DNA of 26,472 nt, from contig JAGLEB010000006.1 in NCBI GenBank assembly GCA_023145275.1, positions 1 through 26,472 on the forward strand, read 5' to 3'. The position numbers were made by a program, and so were the translations under genes. Under the pieces are notes generated by a model. The model was not told the origin of the DNA, did not search any database, and worked only from the letters and a program-made list of their open reading frames with translations. Of the stretch, positions 7,927 through 16,064 are shown piece after piece (positions within the stretch are counted from its first letter, which is position 1; each line of letters starts with the position of its first letter). The stretch is from Flavobacteriales bacterium (GTDB taxonomy: Bacteria; Bacteroidota; Bacteroidia; Flavobacteriales; JADGDT01).

Positions 7927-8679
7927 CTATTTTTCAATGAAATTATTTATTATTGATAGCAGCACATAAATAACAATAATAAGTGGGATGGCAACCAATT
8001 GCAATACAAGCAACAAAACTAACGATATAGCAACAAAGATCCACCTTATCTTATTGTCTTGCCAATTCCAAACTTTAAACTTCATTGCAAATAATGGTAA
8101 TTCAGCAACTAAAGCATAAGAAGACAAAACAGTAACTAAGTATAACATCCAAGGACTTGCAACAAAACTTTCGACCATTTCGCTTTGTTTTAGAACCGAA
8201 ATTAAAAATATTGAAAGTACAAAAAGAGTAATTGCTGGTGTAGGCACACCTATAAAAGAAGACGACTGACGAGTATCAATATTAAAATTTGCCAACCTTA
8301 AAGCCGAGAACAAAGTTATCAAGAACCCAGGCAAGGCATAAACAGTATCTTTATTAATCAAAATATTCAAGCTATCGTTAGAATAGAATACTACATCCGA
8401 CAAATCAGCATTTGCAAGCTTAAGCATCATAAACATAGCCATTCCAGGAACTACTCCAAATGAAACCATATCAGCTAATGAGTCCATTTGCTTTCCTAGT
8501 TCTCCACTGACGCCTAATAGTCGAGCCACCATACCATCAAAAAAATCGAAGAAAGCCCCAAGGAAAGTAAAGAAACCAGCCCAAACAAAATAACCGTTCA
8601 ATATTAACACTACTGCAATCAAGCCAGAGGATAAATTTCCTAAAGTAATTATATTTGGAATATGTTTTTTTATATACAT
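7927..8679 (-). CDS. pssA: CDP-diacylglycerol--serine O-phosphatidyltransferase
   Basis: Integral membrane enzyme that makes phosphatidylserine, the precursor of phosphatidylethanolamine, from CDP-diacylglycerol and serine. The CDP-alcohol phosphatidyltransferase signature D-G-x2-A-R-x8-G-x3-D-x3-D is complete at DGMVARLLGVSGELGKQMDSLAD's positions, about residues 47-69. Six or more hydrophobic segments follow, the last ones near the C-terminus (VFVAISLVLLLV-like and IPLIIVIYVLL). The 250-residue length fits bacterial class II PssA. The decarboxylase gene psd, often adjacent in this phylum, is not in the window. A promoter is proposed at 8731-8757. Confidence 0.92.
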   Translation of the reverse strand: MYIKKHIPNIITLGNLSSGLIAVVLILNGYFVWAGFFTFLGAFFDFFDGMVARLLGVSGELGKQMDSLADMVSFGVVPGMAMFMMLKLANADLSDVVFYSNDSLNILINKDTVYALPGFLITLFSALRLANFNIDTRQSSSFIGVPTPAITLFVLSIFLISVLKQSEMVESFVASPWMLYLVTVLSSYALVAELPLFAMKFKVWNWQDNKIRWIFVAISLVLLLVLQLVAIPLIIVIYVLLSIINNFIEK

Positions 8680-8730
8680 CTCTTATTATGTTTGAATATT
8701 ATGTTAACTTTTATCGAAATCCGAACAATA

Positions 8731-8757
8731 CAAAAGTATAAAAAACAATCGCTACAA
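8731..8757 (-). promoter_or_regulatory. promoter of pssA
   Basis: Minus-strand TACTTTTG at 8731-8738 matches TAnnTTTG. TTG at 8755-8757 is a possible -33 element, though the 16-bp spacer is slightly short. The -7 element is about 52 bp upstream of the ATG. Confidence 0.4.
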
Positions 8758-8827
8758 AAAATTTGATTATGAATAAGAAATACAAAACTTTGTGATTACA
8801 TTTACAAAGCACATAAAACAACACACT

Positions 8828-9646
8828 ATGGACTACAAAGATTTATGCATGAAAGTAATAGATATTGCAAAAGATACGGGGGCTTTCATGCGAAAAGAAC
8901 AAGAAAACTTAAGTGAATCAAAAGTAGAAGAAAAAAGTATAAACTCTTTAGTATCGTATGTTGATAAAAGTGCCGAGAAAATGATAGTAGACAGACTCTC
9001 TACTTTTCTTCCTGAAGCAGGATATATTGCAGAAGAAGGTACATCTAACAAAAAAGGAGATAAATATAATTGGATTATTGACCCTCTTGACGGCACAACA
9101 AATTACATCCACGGCTTACCAACATATGCTGTTTCTATTGCACTAAAAGAGAATGACAAAATTGTACTTGGTGTAGTATATGAGGTAGGAATGGACGAGT
9201 GCTTCTATGCTTGTAGCGAAAACAAAGCATATCTAAACGGCAAAGAAATTTTTGTGAAAAAGAATAATAACTTAAAGGATTCGCTAATAGCTACTGGTTT
9301 CCCTTACTACGATTTTAGTAGGAATAAGGCTTTCTACAATACATTAATAACATTAACACAAAAAACTAGGGGAATGCGAAGACTTGGCACAGCTGCAACT
9401 GACCTAGCATATGTTGCTTGTGGGAGGTTTGATGCATTTTACGAGTATGGGCTTAGTCCGTGGGATGTAGCCGCAGGGGCTTTTATTGTAGAGCAAGCAG
9501 GTGGAAAAGTTTCTGATTATTCAAGAAAAGACAAATGGCTTTTTGGAGAAGAAATAATAGCCACTAGCTCAGCAATCTTCAAAGATTTTTCTAAAATAGT
9601 TGTAGATGAATTCAGTATAGAAGACAATCATGATATACTTTTATAA
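8828..9646 (+). CDS. inositol-monophosphatase-family phosphatase
   Basis: Mg2+-dependent, lithium-sensitive-type sugar or inositol phosphate phosphatase (SuhB/IMPase superfamily), cytosolic. Numbered from the ATG at 8828, the metal site is visible as EEGT (E69-E70), DPLDGTTNYIHG (D85, D88, G89, T90) and the C-terminal WDVAAGAFIVEQAGG. The 272 residues fit the family. I chose 8828 because MDYKDLCMKV aligns with the usual N-terminal helix. The in-frame ATG at 8792 would add 12 residues with no family support. Substrate cannot be told from sequence. It is followed after 61 bp by a small alpha/beta hydrolase. Confidence 0.9.
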   Translation: MDYKDLCMKVIDIAKDTGAFMRKEQENLSESKVEEKSINSLVSYVDKSAEKMIVDRLSTFLPEAGYIAEEGTSNKKGDKYNWIIDPLDGTTNYIHGLPTYAVSIALKENDKIVLGVVYEVGMDECFYACSENKAYLNGKEIFVKKNNNLKDSLIATGFPYYDFSRNKAFYNTLITLTQKTRGMRRLGTAATDLAYVACGRFDAFYEYGLSPWDVAAGAFIVEQAGGKVSDYSRKDKWLFGEEIIATSSAIFKDFSKIVVDEFSIEDNHDILL

Positions 9647-9707
9647 ACACACCATTTATTAATTTTTTTACATTATCAAAAAGGAAAATATATATTTAAT
9701 TAGTGGG

Positions 9708-10331
9708 ATGGGGGCAAATTCGAAAGTATTCGAACGTCTTGATCTCAGTACCTATAATCTAAATTTTATTGATTGGCTAATACCTTTAAACAATGAAAAA
9801 ATCGAAGATTATGCGCAAAGAATGGCTAAAGATATTGACAGATCAAAAACAGTCATATTAATAGGCATGTCTTTTGGTGGTATTATGGTACAAGAGATAG
9901 CTAAATTTGTAAAAACTGAAAAGATTATAATTATATCATCTATAAAAGACAAAAATGAGCTTCCCCTATCATACAATATTTCTGCCTCATTAAATTTACA
10001 TAAGCTAATTCCTTCTTTTTTATTTCACAACACTAAATTATTAGGAAAAGTATTATTTGGAAAAAATAAAGAATCTACACTGAAGGTAATGGAAAGGTAC
10101 TTCACAATGAAAGATATTAGGTACAGTAGGTGGGCTATAAACGAAATTGTGAATTGGAAAGGCCCTCAACAAAAAAATAATATTTTACATGTTCACGGAA
10201 CAAAAGACACTATTTTTCCTGCTAAATATATTACAAATGCTACTTTTGTAAAAAATGGCACTCACCTTATGATATTCAATAAGGCAAACATTGTTAACAA
10301 GCATTTTACTGATTTTTTATCAAAAGAATAA
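9708..10331 (+). CDS. small alpha/beta hydrolase, N-terminus probably begins upstream of this ATG
   Basis: Alpha/beta-fold hydrolase of unknown substrate. The catalytic triad is intact: S55 in GMSFGG, D167 in HGTKDTIFP and H186 in NGTHLMIF. The first ATG gives MGANSKVFERL, which lacks the first beta strand. The same frame stays open upstream to a TAA at 9660-9662 and reads KKENIYLISG directly before MGANS. That is what the family's first strand and oxyanion-hole glycine should look like. No ATG, GTG or TTG exists in that upstream stretch. Either an ATT/ATC codon near 9672-9677 is used, or the original start was lost by mutation. It is co-directional with the phosphatase gene 61 bp before it and ends in a strong hairpin. 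Confidence 0.75.
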   Translation: MGANSKVFERLDLSTYNLNFIDWLIPLNNEKIEDYAQRMAKDIDRSKTVILIGMSFGGIMVQEIAKFVKTEKIIIISSIKDKNELPLSYNISASLNLHKLIPSFLFHNTKLLGKVLFGKNKESTLKVMERYFTMKDIRYSRWAINEIVNWKGPQQKNNILHVHGTKDTIFPAKYITNATFVKNGTHLMIFNKANIVNKHFTDFLSKE

Positions 10332-10342
10332 ATTTTGCAATA

Positions 10343-10373
10343 TTATTTCACTATTACCTTAATAGTGAAATAA
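10343..10373 (+). terminator. hairpin terminator after the alpha/beta hydrolase gene
   Basis: A perfect 14-bp stem pairs TTATTTCACTATTA (10343-10356) with its complement at 10360-10373, around a 3-base loop. It is followed by GGTTTTC, a short T-run. It lies 11 bp after the stop codon. Confidence 0.6.
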
Positions 10374-10455
10374 GGTTTTCTATCACTTTAAATTAGCAAA
10401 TTCATGCTAAGCAAGCTACGAAGGCAGATAGATGACTAAAATAAAATAGTTACAG

Positions 10456-11007
10456 ATGAAAATAAAAAAAGCAGAAATAGAAGGACTTTTAGAGATTACA
10501 CCAAGAGTTTTTGAAGACGAAAGAGGTTATTTCTACGAAAGTTACAGTAAGCTAGCTTATTTGGAGCAAGGAATTGATTATAATTTCATACAAGACAATC
10601 AATCGCTGTCGCAAAAAGGAGTTCTTAGGGGACTTCATTTTCAAAACCCTCCTTTTGCTCAGGGCAAACTAGTTAGAGTAATAAAAGGATCAGTAATTGA
10701 CATTGCTGTAGATATCAGAAAAAAATCTCCAACATACGGAAAGCATCACAAGGTTCTTTTGACTGAAAGTAACAAAAGACTATTTTGGATACCTCCCGGA
10801 TTTGCACATGGTTTTTTAACTCTCGAGGACGACACTATTTTTGCTTATAAGGTTACTAATATCTACAACAAAGAGTCAGAAGGATGTATAAAATGGGACG
10901 ACTCAGATTTAAATATAGACTGGGATATACCAGAAGATTTAGAGCCTCTAGTTTCTGATAAAGATAATGAAGGAGCATCTTTTGTAGATTATAAATCTGA
11001 ATTCTAA
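10456..11007 (+). CDS. rfbC: dTDP-4-dehydrorhamnose 3,5-epimerase
   Basis: Converts dTDP-4-keto-6-deoxyglucose to dTDP-4-keto-L-rhamnose in dTDP-rhamnose synthesis for surface polysaccharide. The 183-residue cupin matches RmlC in length. Seen are FEDERGYFYESY, the substrate motif GVLRGLHFQ with catalytic H61, the IDIAVDIRKKSPTYGK strand, PPGFAHGFLTL, and Y131 as the likely second catalytic residue. It stands alone, since rfbA, rfbB and rfbD are not nearby. Co-transcription with the transglycosylase gene 84 bp downstream is possible. Confidence 0.94.
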   Translation: MKIKKAEIEGLLEITPRVFEDERGYFYESYSKLAYLEQGIDYNFIQDNQSLSQKGVLRGLHFQNPPFAQGKLVRVIKGSVIDIAVDIRKKSPTYGKHHKVLLTESNKRLFWIPPGFAHGFLTLEDDTIFAYKVTNIYNKESEGCIKWDDSDLNIDWDIPEDLEPLVSDKDNEGASFVDYKSEF

Positions 11008-11091
11008 TAGTTATCATTTATAGAAGCACACATATCAGGCTTTTTTGGAAAAACAGTTATATTATTAGTTATTGCATTGTATATTATTTGA

Positions 11092-12012
11092 ATGATTATG
11101 AAGAAAATATTTAGCATATCAACAGTTATAGTCTTTGCTATAGTTGTTGGTAAATTGTTTATCTTTTCAGTACCGCAAGAGATAAATAGCGATGATACCA
11201 ATCAAAAAAACTTAAGCAACGAATACAAAGTGTATGCTTTAAACATGCCTGCAGATGCTCAGTTTGCAGACGAAAAAGTTCCTCTAGATATAATTGATGT
11301 AAGAGAGCGTCTAGATAGAGAACTTCTTGTTAATACATATTGGCAATCTCAAGGCTTATTATTTTTCAAAAGAGCAAACAAGTATTTTCCGATGATAGAA
11401 GGAATACTAAAAGAAAAAGGTGTTCCTGATGATTTCAAATATCTTGCCCTTATTGAAAGTGGATTGCAAAATGTAACTTCTCCCGCAGGAGCGAAAGGTT
11501 TTTGGCAATTGATGCCAGCAACAGCAAGAGAACAAGGACTAGAGGTAAATTCGAATGTTGATGAGCGCTACGATGTAAAAAGGTCGACAGAAGTAGCTTG
11601 TGACTACTTATTAAAATCAAAAGAGAAATTTGGTACTTGGACACTTGCAGCAGCTTCGTACAATATGGGAGTATCTGGTATTAACAAGCAGCTCATAAGA
11701 CAGAAAGTAGACAACTATTATGATTTATTATTGGGAGAAGAGACATCTCGTTATCTTTTTAGAATTATTGCGATAAAGAACATCTATGAAAACCCTAAGG
11801 AATACGGATTTAATTTCAGAGAAAAAGATTTGTACACTTTGCAAAAAACGCATTTCGTGAAAGTTGATACCGTTGTAAGTAATTTAGCTGACTTTGCAAT
11901 TTCTCAAGGGATAAATTACAAAGAGTTGAAAATATTGAACCCATGGCTTAGAGAGATTAAACTCAATAATAAATCTCGAAAGGAATATCTTATAGAGATA
12001 CCAAACAAATAG
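11092..12012 (+). CDS. MltD-like membrane-bound lytic transglycosylase
   Basis: Cleaves the glycan strands of peptidoglycan in the periplasm. A short N-terminal signal anchor (about residues 4-26) precedes an SLT-type domain. It has catalytic E122 in LALIESGLQN, then AKGFWQLMPATARE and the AAASYNMG motif, the standard family-1 transglycosylase series. The C-terminal 60 residues (VVSNLADFAISQGINYKELKILNPWL) look like one degenerate LysM domain. MltD of E. coli has two or more clear LysM repeats and is longer. The start may be the ATG at 11092 or the one at 11098 (MKKIFS). The shared terminator at 12017-12058 follows. Confidence 0.88.
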   Translation: MIMKKIFSISTVIVFAIVVGKLFIFSVPQEINSDDTNQKNLSNEYKVYALNMPADAQFADEKVPLDIIDVRERLDRELLVNTYWQSQGLLFFKRANKYFPMIEGILKEKGVPDDFKYLALIESGLQNVTSPAGAKGFWQLMPATAREQGLEVNSNVDERYDVKRSTEVACDYLLKSKEKFGTWTLAAASYNMGVSGINKQLIRQKVDNYYDLLLGEETSRYLFRIIAIKNIYENPKEYGFNFREKDLYTLQKTHFVKVDTVVSNLADFAISQGINYKELKILNPWLREIKLNNKSRKEYLIEIPNK

Positions 12013-12016
12013 ATTC

Positions 12017-12058
12017 AAAAAAAATGCCGTCACTTAAAAGAGTAACGGCATTTTTTTT
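12017..12058. terminator. bidirectional terminator between the transglycosylase and serine dehydratase genes
   Basis: An A8 run plus TGCCGT (12017-12030) pairs with ACGGCA plus a T8 run (12045-12058), enclosing a partly paired 14-base loop. It sits between convergent genes and suits both strands. Confidence 0.9.
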
Positions 12059-12072
12059 CGAATATTTTCATC

Positions 12073-13488
12073 CTAACAAGCAGGCAAACTAACTGGAACA
12101 TTAATTGCCAACCCTCCTTCCGAGGTCTCTTTATATTTTGAATGCATATCTTTTGCTGTATCAAACATTGTTTTTACAACCTCATCTAGAGAAACTCTAG
12201 AATCTGATGGGTCGAAATTAATTGCCAACTCTGATGCTGTAATAGCTTTAATAGCACCCATTGTATTTCTTTCTATACAAGGAATTTGCACTAATCCGCC
12301 GATAGGATCACATGTAAGCCCCAAATGATGCTCCATTGCAATTTCGGCAGCTTCTAATACTTGTGCGGGTGTTCCTCCACGAACTTCAGTAAGTGCCGCC
12401 GCCGCCATAGCTGAAGACACACCTATCTCAGCCTGACATCCACCCATTGCGGCTGATATTGTTGCTCCTTTTTTAAATATACTTCCTATCTCTCCAGCTA
12501 CTAATAAAAACTTAACAATATCATCACTTGTAGCATTTTTATCCACACCAGTTAGATAATACATCAATACTGCTGGAATAACTCCAGATGAACCATTTGT
12601 TGGCGATGTAACAACTCTTCCTAAGGACGCATTTACTTCATTTACAGCTAATGCAAATAGACTGACCCAAGCAAATATATTTTGATTATTACTTTCTTTT
12701 TTAGCAATAATCGACATCCATTCACTACGGCTTTCATAATGACTATCGCCAATTAATGTCTTGTACAATATTCCGGCTCTCCTTTTCACATTCAATCCTC
12801 CGGGGAGTATTCCTTCGGTATGACAGCCCTCAAATACACAATCCTGCATCACAGCCCAAATTTTCAAGGCATCCTGCTCTACTTCTTCCTTTGCTTGCCA
12901 TGACAATTCATTTTTCATAACTATTTCAGAGATTGAAGCACCGTTTTCTTCACAGTATTTCAGTAACTCCGCAGCATTTTTTATAGGAAAATGTAATTTT
13001 GCAACTTGATTAGAAATTTTCTCATTTTCTTTTATCACAAAACCTCCACCAATAGAATAAAAAATAGCCTCACTTTGATTATCTCCAAAAAAGGCAGTTA
13101 ATTTCATCGCATTTGGGTGAAAGTCAAAGAACTCTCGATTAAAAACTATATCAGTTTTCATGCTAAAAGCTAAAGTATGCTCATCACCAAATGTGATTTC
13201 TCCTTTTTCTTTTACTTCATCAATGATACTATCAATATCTTTTGTTGAAATAGTTCGAGGGTCGTAACCACATAATCCTAATATAGTAGCAACATCAGTA
13301 TAATGGCCTCTTCCTGTAAGCGAAAGAGATCCATATAAATCAACTCTTATCTTTTCTACACTAGAAAAAACACCTTCATCCTTCAATTCAGATATCCATC
13401 GTTCTGCAGCTTTCCAAGGCCCTAGAGTATGAGAACTAGAAGGCCCCACCCCAATCTTCAGCATATCAAAAACACTGATGTTTTCCAT
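12073..13488 (-). CDS. sdaA: L-serine ammonia-lyase, iron-sulfur type
   Basis: Deaminates L-serine to pyruvate and ammonia using a [4Fe-4S] cluster, in the cytosol. It is the single-chain form, with a beta domain (about 1-150, with GVGPSSSHTLGPW at 13-25) and an alpha domain. The three cluster cysteines are at C351 (GGCQAEIG), C393 (LTCDPIGG) and C404 (IPCIERN). The protein ends in cysteine (C471). In the Legionella enzyme of this family the C-terminal cysteine reaches into the active site as fourth ligand of the resting cluster, and the same is inferred here. It follows the rluA-type gene by 25 bp, so the two are probably co-transcribed. Confidence 0.96.
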   Translation of the reverse strand: MENISVFDMLKIGVGPSSSHTLGPWKAAERWISELKDEGVFSSVEKIRVDLYGSLSLTGRGHYTDVATILGLCGYDPRTISTKDIDSIIDEVKEKGEITFGDEHTLAFSMKTDIVFNREFFDFHPNAMKLTAFFGDNQSEAIFYSIGGGFVIKENEKISNQVAKLHFPIKNAAELLKYCEENGASISEIVMKNELSWQAKEEVEQDALKIWAVMQDCVFEGCHTEGILPGGLNVKRRAGILYKTLIGDSHYESRSEWMSIIAKKESNNQNIFAWVSLFALAVNEVNASLGRVVTSPTNGSSGVIPAVLMYYLTGVDKNATSDDIVKFLLVAGEIGSIFKKGATISAAMGGCQAEIGVSSAMAAAALTEVRGGTPAQVLEAAEIAMEHHLGLTCDPIGGLVQIPCIERNTMGAIKAITASELAINFDPSDSRVSLDEVVKTMFDTAKDMHSKYKETSEGGLAINVPVSLPAC

Positions 13489-13513
13489 AATGTATATTTT
13501 CTATTTTTTTCAA

Positions 13514-14206
13514 TTATTTAGTACACGCATCCCAAACAGGGTCTTTGGGAGTCGGAGCAACTATAGATACTTGTTCTAATTTTACAGGATGAATAAATTC
13601 GATCATCCTAGCATGTAAGTTAACTGATAAGTCTTTATTTGCTCTTTTGAAACCGTATTTTACATCACCCTTAATCGGAAAGCCAATTTTTGACAACTGA
13701 CATCTAATCTGGTGGTGTCTTCCAGTCTTCAGGTTAATTTCTAAAAGCTGATATCTGTCTAGCTTTTTTAATATCTTATAGCTCAAAATGGCTTTTTTAC
13801 TATTCGGAACTATTTTATCGTAGGCATATGATTTATTCTGCTTAGAGTTTCTGACTAAAAAATGCGACAACTCCCCTTCATTGGCTAAAGTTTCCTTATT
13901 AACAATTGCCCAATACGTTTTTTTAATCTCGTGATCTTGCAACATTTTATTAAGTCTAGCTAAAGCTTTTCCAGTTCTAGCGAAGATAACTGCACCACCA
14001 GTTACTCTATCAATTCTATGTACAACACCAAGAAAAACCTCTCCAGGCTTATTATATTTATCCTTGATATATTCTTTTACAACTTCACTTAATGATTTAT
14101 CTCCAGTTTTATCACCTTGCACTATATCTCCAGCACGTTTATTAACAATGATGATATGGTTGTCTTCAAAAAGAACTTGCAAGTTTTCTTTATCACTTCT
14201 AAGCAT
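13514..14206 (-). CDS. RluA-family RNA pseudouridine synthase
   Basis: Isomerises uridine to pseudouridine in rRNA or tRNA. A single catalytic domain of 230 residues is seen, without the N-terminal S4 domain of RluC/RluD. The motif VVHRIDRVTGGAVIFART carries the catalytic aspartate D66, and the RHHQIRCQL motif is at about 165-173. The target position cannot be told from sequence, and RluA- and TruC-like single-domain relatives are both possible. It leads the operon with sdaA. Its strong promoter lies only 16 bp upstream of the ATG, so the transcript would have a leader of about 10 nt. Confidence 0.9.
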   Translation of the reverse strand: MLRSDKENLQVLFEDNHIIIVNKRAGDIVQGDKTGDKSLSEVVKEYIKDKYNKPGEVFLGVVHRIDRVTGGAVIFARTGKALARLNKMLQDHEIKKTYWAIVNKETLANEGELSHFLVRNSKQNKSYAYDKIVPNSKKAILSYKILKKLDRYQLLEINLKTGRHHQIRCQLSKIGFPIKGDVKYGFKRANKDLSVNLHARMIEFIHPVKLEQVSIVAPTPKDPVWDACTK

Positions 14207-14221
14207 CTATACTATTTTTTA

Positions 14222-14251
14222 CAAAGGTAATTCATGAATATTTACTTACAA
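14222..14251 (-). promoter_or_regulatory. promoter of the rluA-sdaA operon
   Basis: Minus-strand TACCTTTG (14222-14229) is a full TAnnTTTG match. TTG at 14249-14251 forms the -33 element with a 19-bp spacer. The start of transcription would be near 14216, about 10 nt before the ATG. Confidence 0.6.
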
Positions 14252-14447
14252 CTGAAATTAGTAAGTTTTTCATAGAAAATGAAGATTTTGTGGATATTAC
14301 AAGAGTGCAATGTAATTATTTTTACTACAACAAGTGACTGTGTTTTTTCTTTTAAGAAAATACTTATCAACTATTTCTTAATAATAAAAACTCGCATCTT
14401 CATGCTACTTTTCATACATTTAGACAACTAACAAACATTATATACCT

Positions 14448-15803
14448 ATGACACCACTAAGATCTAAATCGGCTCTTGAACCTCATAAAATTTTTGTTCT
14501 TGACACCTCAGTAATAATATTCGATCACGATTCTATCTTAAAATTTGCAGAAAATGATGTCGCTATTCCCATAACTGTATTAGAAGAATTAGATGAATTT
14601 AAGAAAGGTAGAGATATAAAAAACTTTGCCGCTCGAGAATTTATTCGCTTTCTTGATAAAGTATCGGATACTCACTCTCTTCAGGAGTGGATTGATATTC
14701 CGGGAGAAAACAAGGGAGCCTTTAAAATAATAATGAATGGCAAGAGCTCCTCTATAGATGCAAATGACATCTATTCGGAGGACAAAATGGATCATCATAT
14801 CTTAAATGCAGCACTATACCTGCAAGAACAAGAGCCTGAAAAAAGGATTATTCTTGTATCTAAAGATATAAATTTAAGGCTTAAAGCTAAAGCTTTGAAT
14901 TTAGATGCTGAAGATTTCAAAACAGGGAATGTCCAAGAAGTTGATAAATTAATGCATGGAGTACAAAAAGTTGTTGATGTAACTCATGACCAAATTGTAG
15001 TACTTCATTCAAAAAAATATGTTGACATCGATTTATTTCCCGAAATAGAAGTGCCACTTGCCAATGGGTATTATATATTTCAAAGTCCTGAGAGTTCTGC
15101 TTTAGCATATTTCAATCCTTTCTCTAAACAATACGAAAAGGTTGAGAAAAAAATGTGTTATGGAATAAAGCCACATAATGCTGAACAAACATTTGCATTA
15201 CACGCATTACTGAAAGATGAAATTAAGCTTGTAGCACTACAGGGAGTTGCAGGAACGGGTAAAACTCTTTTAGCCCTTGCAGGTGCCCTAGAACAAAGAA
15301 GAAATTTTAAACAAGTATATCTTGCCAGACCTATTGTTCCATTGAGCAATAAAGATATTGGTTTTCTTCCAGGTGATATTAAGTCGAAAATAAACCCATA
15401 TATGGAACCACTTTGGGATAATCTGAAGGTAATAAAAAACCAATATGGGGAGCACGATAGTGAGTTCAAGCAGATAAACAATATGATAGAAACGGAGAAA
15501 TTAGTTATAGCCCCACTAGCATACATTAGAGGTAGAAGCTTATCTGATGTTATTTTCATTGTTGATGAAGCTCAAAACTTAACACCCCACGAAATAAAAA
15601 CAATCATTACTAGAGCTGGAGACAATGCAAAGTTTATTTTCACTGGAGATGTAAAACAAATAGACACTCCATATCTCGACGATAAATCAAACGGTTTATC
15701 CTACTTGGTTGACAAACTTTCGGGCAACGACCTATTTGCCCATGTAGAGCTTGTAAAAGGAGAACGTTCTGCCCTAGCAAACTTGGCGAACGATTTACTA
15801 TAA
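14448..15803 (+). CDS. PIN-domain PhoH-family ATPase
   Basis: A 451-residue fusion of an N-terminal PIN ribonuclease-like domain (about 12-150) and a C-terminal PhoH ATPase (about 240-451). PIN acidic residues begin with D19 in FVLDTSVI, with further acids at VLEELDEF and the EDKMDHHIL region. The ATPase has Walker A GVAGTGKT (266-273) and Walker B VIFIVDEAQN (D373-E374), followed by FTGDVKQID. Mycobacterial PhoH2 with this layout has RNA helicase and RNase activity, and by analogy an RNA-processing role is inferred. No upstream antitoxin-like PhoAT partner gene is present in the 241-bp gap. Despite its name the family is not proven to be phosphate-linked. Confidence 0.92.
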   Translation: MTPLRSKSALEPHKIFVLDTSVIIFDHDSILKFAENDVAIPITVLEELDEFKKGRDIKNFAAREFIRFLDKVSDTHSLQEWIDIPGENKGAFKIIMNGKSSSIDANDIYSEDKMDHHILNAALYLQEQEPEKRIILVSKDINLRLKAKALNLDAEDFKTGNVQEVDKLMHGVQKVVDVTHDQIVVLHSKKYVDIDLFPEIEVPLANGYYIFQSPESSALAYFNPFSKQYEKVEKKMCYGIKPHNAEQTFALHALLKDEIKLVALQGVAGTGKTLLALAGALEQRRNFKQVYLARPIVPLSNKDIGFLPGDIKSKINPYMEPLWDNLKVIKNQYGEHDSEFKQINNMIETEKLVIAPLAYIRGRSLSDVIFIVDEAQNLTPHEIKTIITRAGDNAKFIFTGDVKQIDTPYLDDKSNGLSYLVDKLSGNDLFAHVELVKGERSALANLANDLL

Positions 15804-15812
15804 ACTCAAAAA

Positions 15813-15849
15813 AATAAAGAGGGCCTATAAAACATAGTCCCTCTTTATT
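15813..15849 (+). terminator. terminator between the PIN-PhoH and PspC-domain genes
   Basis: AATAAAGAGGG (15813-15823) pairs perfectly with CCCTCTTTATT (15839-15849), and the loop holds a further CTAT/ATAG pairing. It lies 10 bp after the PhoH stop. A short T-rich stretch follows on the plus strand and an A-run precedes it, so it may also serve the minus-strand gene ending at 15871. Confidence 0.75.
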
Positions 15850-15870
15850 CCTTTAAGCTCCAATTTTACT

Positions 15871-16020
15871 TTATTTGCTTATTGCTTTTATAATCCACAG
15901 TATCAAATACAAACCTATACCTGTACCATAGGCAAGAGCTAGAACAACAAAAATTATTCTAAACACTAATGGATCTGTACTAAATTTACTTCCAAGCCAA
16001 TCGCATACTCCTAAAATCAT
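15871..16020 (-). CDS. 49-residue PspC-domain membrane protein
   Basis: A very short gene on the minus strand reads MILGVCDWLGSKFSTDPL, then VFRIIFVVLALAYGTGIGLYLIL, then WIIKAISK. This is the PspC domain pattern: GVC-x-WL/GL-x4-F, a D-P-x-hydrophobic-V/F-R turn, then one transmembrane helix with a central G-x-G-x-G/Y and a W at its end. Full PspC proteins carry extra domains, so this is a bare PspC module. Its ATG is 44 bp after the glycosidase stop, so it may be the last gene of that transcript. PspC-like proteins are tied to envelope stress, but the function here is unknown. Confidence 0.8.
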   Translation of the reverse strand: MILGVCDWLGSKFSTDPLVFRIIFVVLALAYGTGIGLYLILWIIKAISK

Positions 16021-16064
16021 ATTCTCTTATTTTACTAGTTAAACATACTACAAGGTACAAATAA

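Noticed and set aside
8792..8827. Upstream ATG adding 12 residues to the inositol-monophosphatase-family protein
   Set aside because: The extension (MITFTKHIKQHT) is not part of the family fold, and the ATG at 8828 gives the normal N-terminus.
14345..14360. TTTTCTT-TT-AAGAAAA hairpin upstream of the PIN-PhoH gene
   Set aside because: It is almost all A/T with one G-C pair, and there is no gene end nearby on the plus strand for it to terminate.
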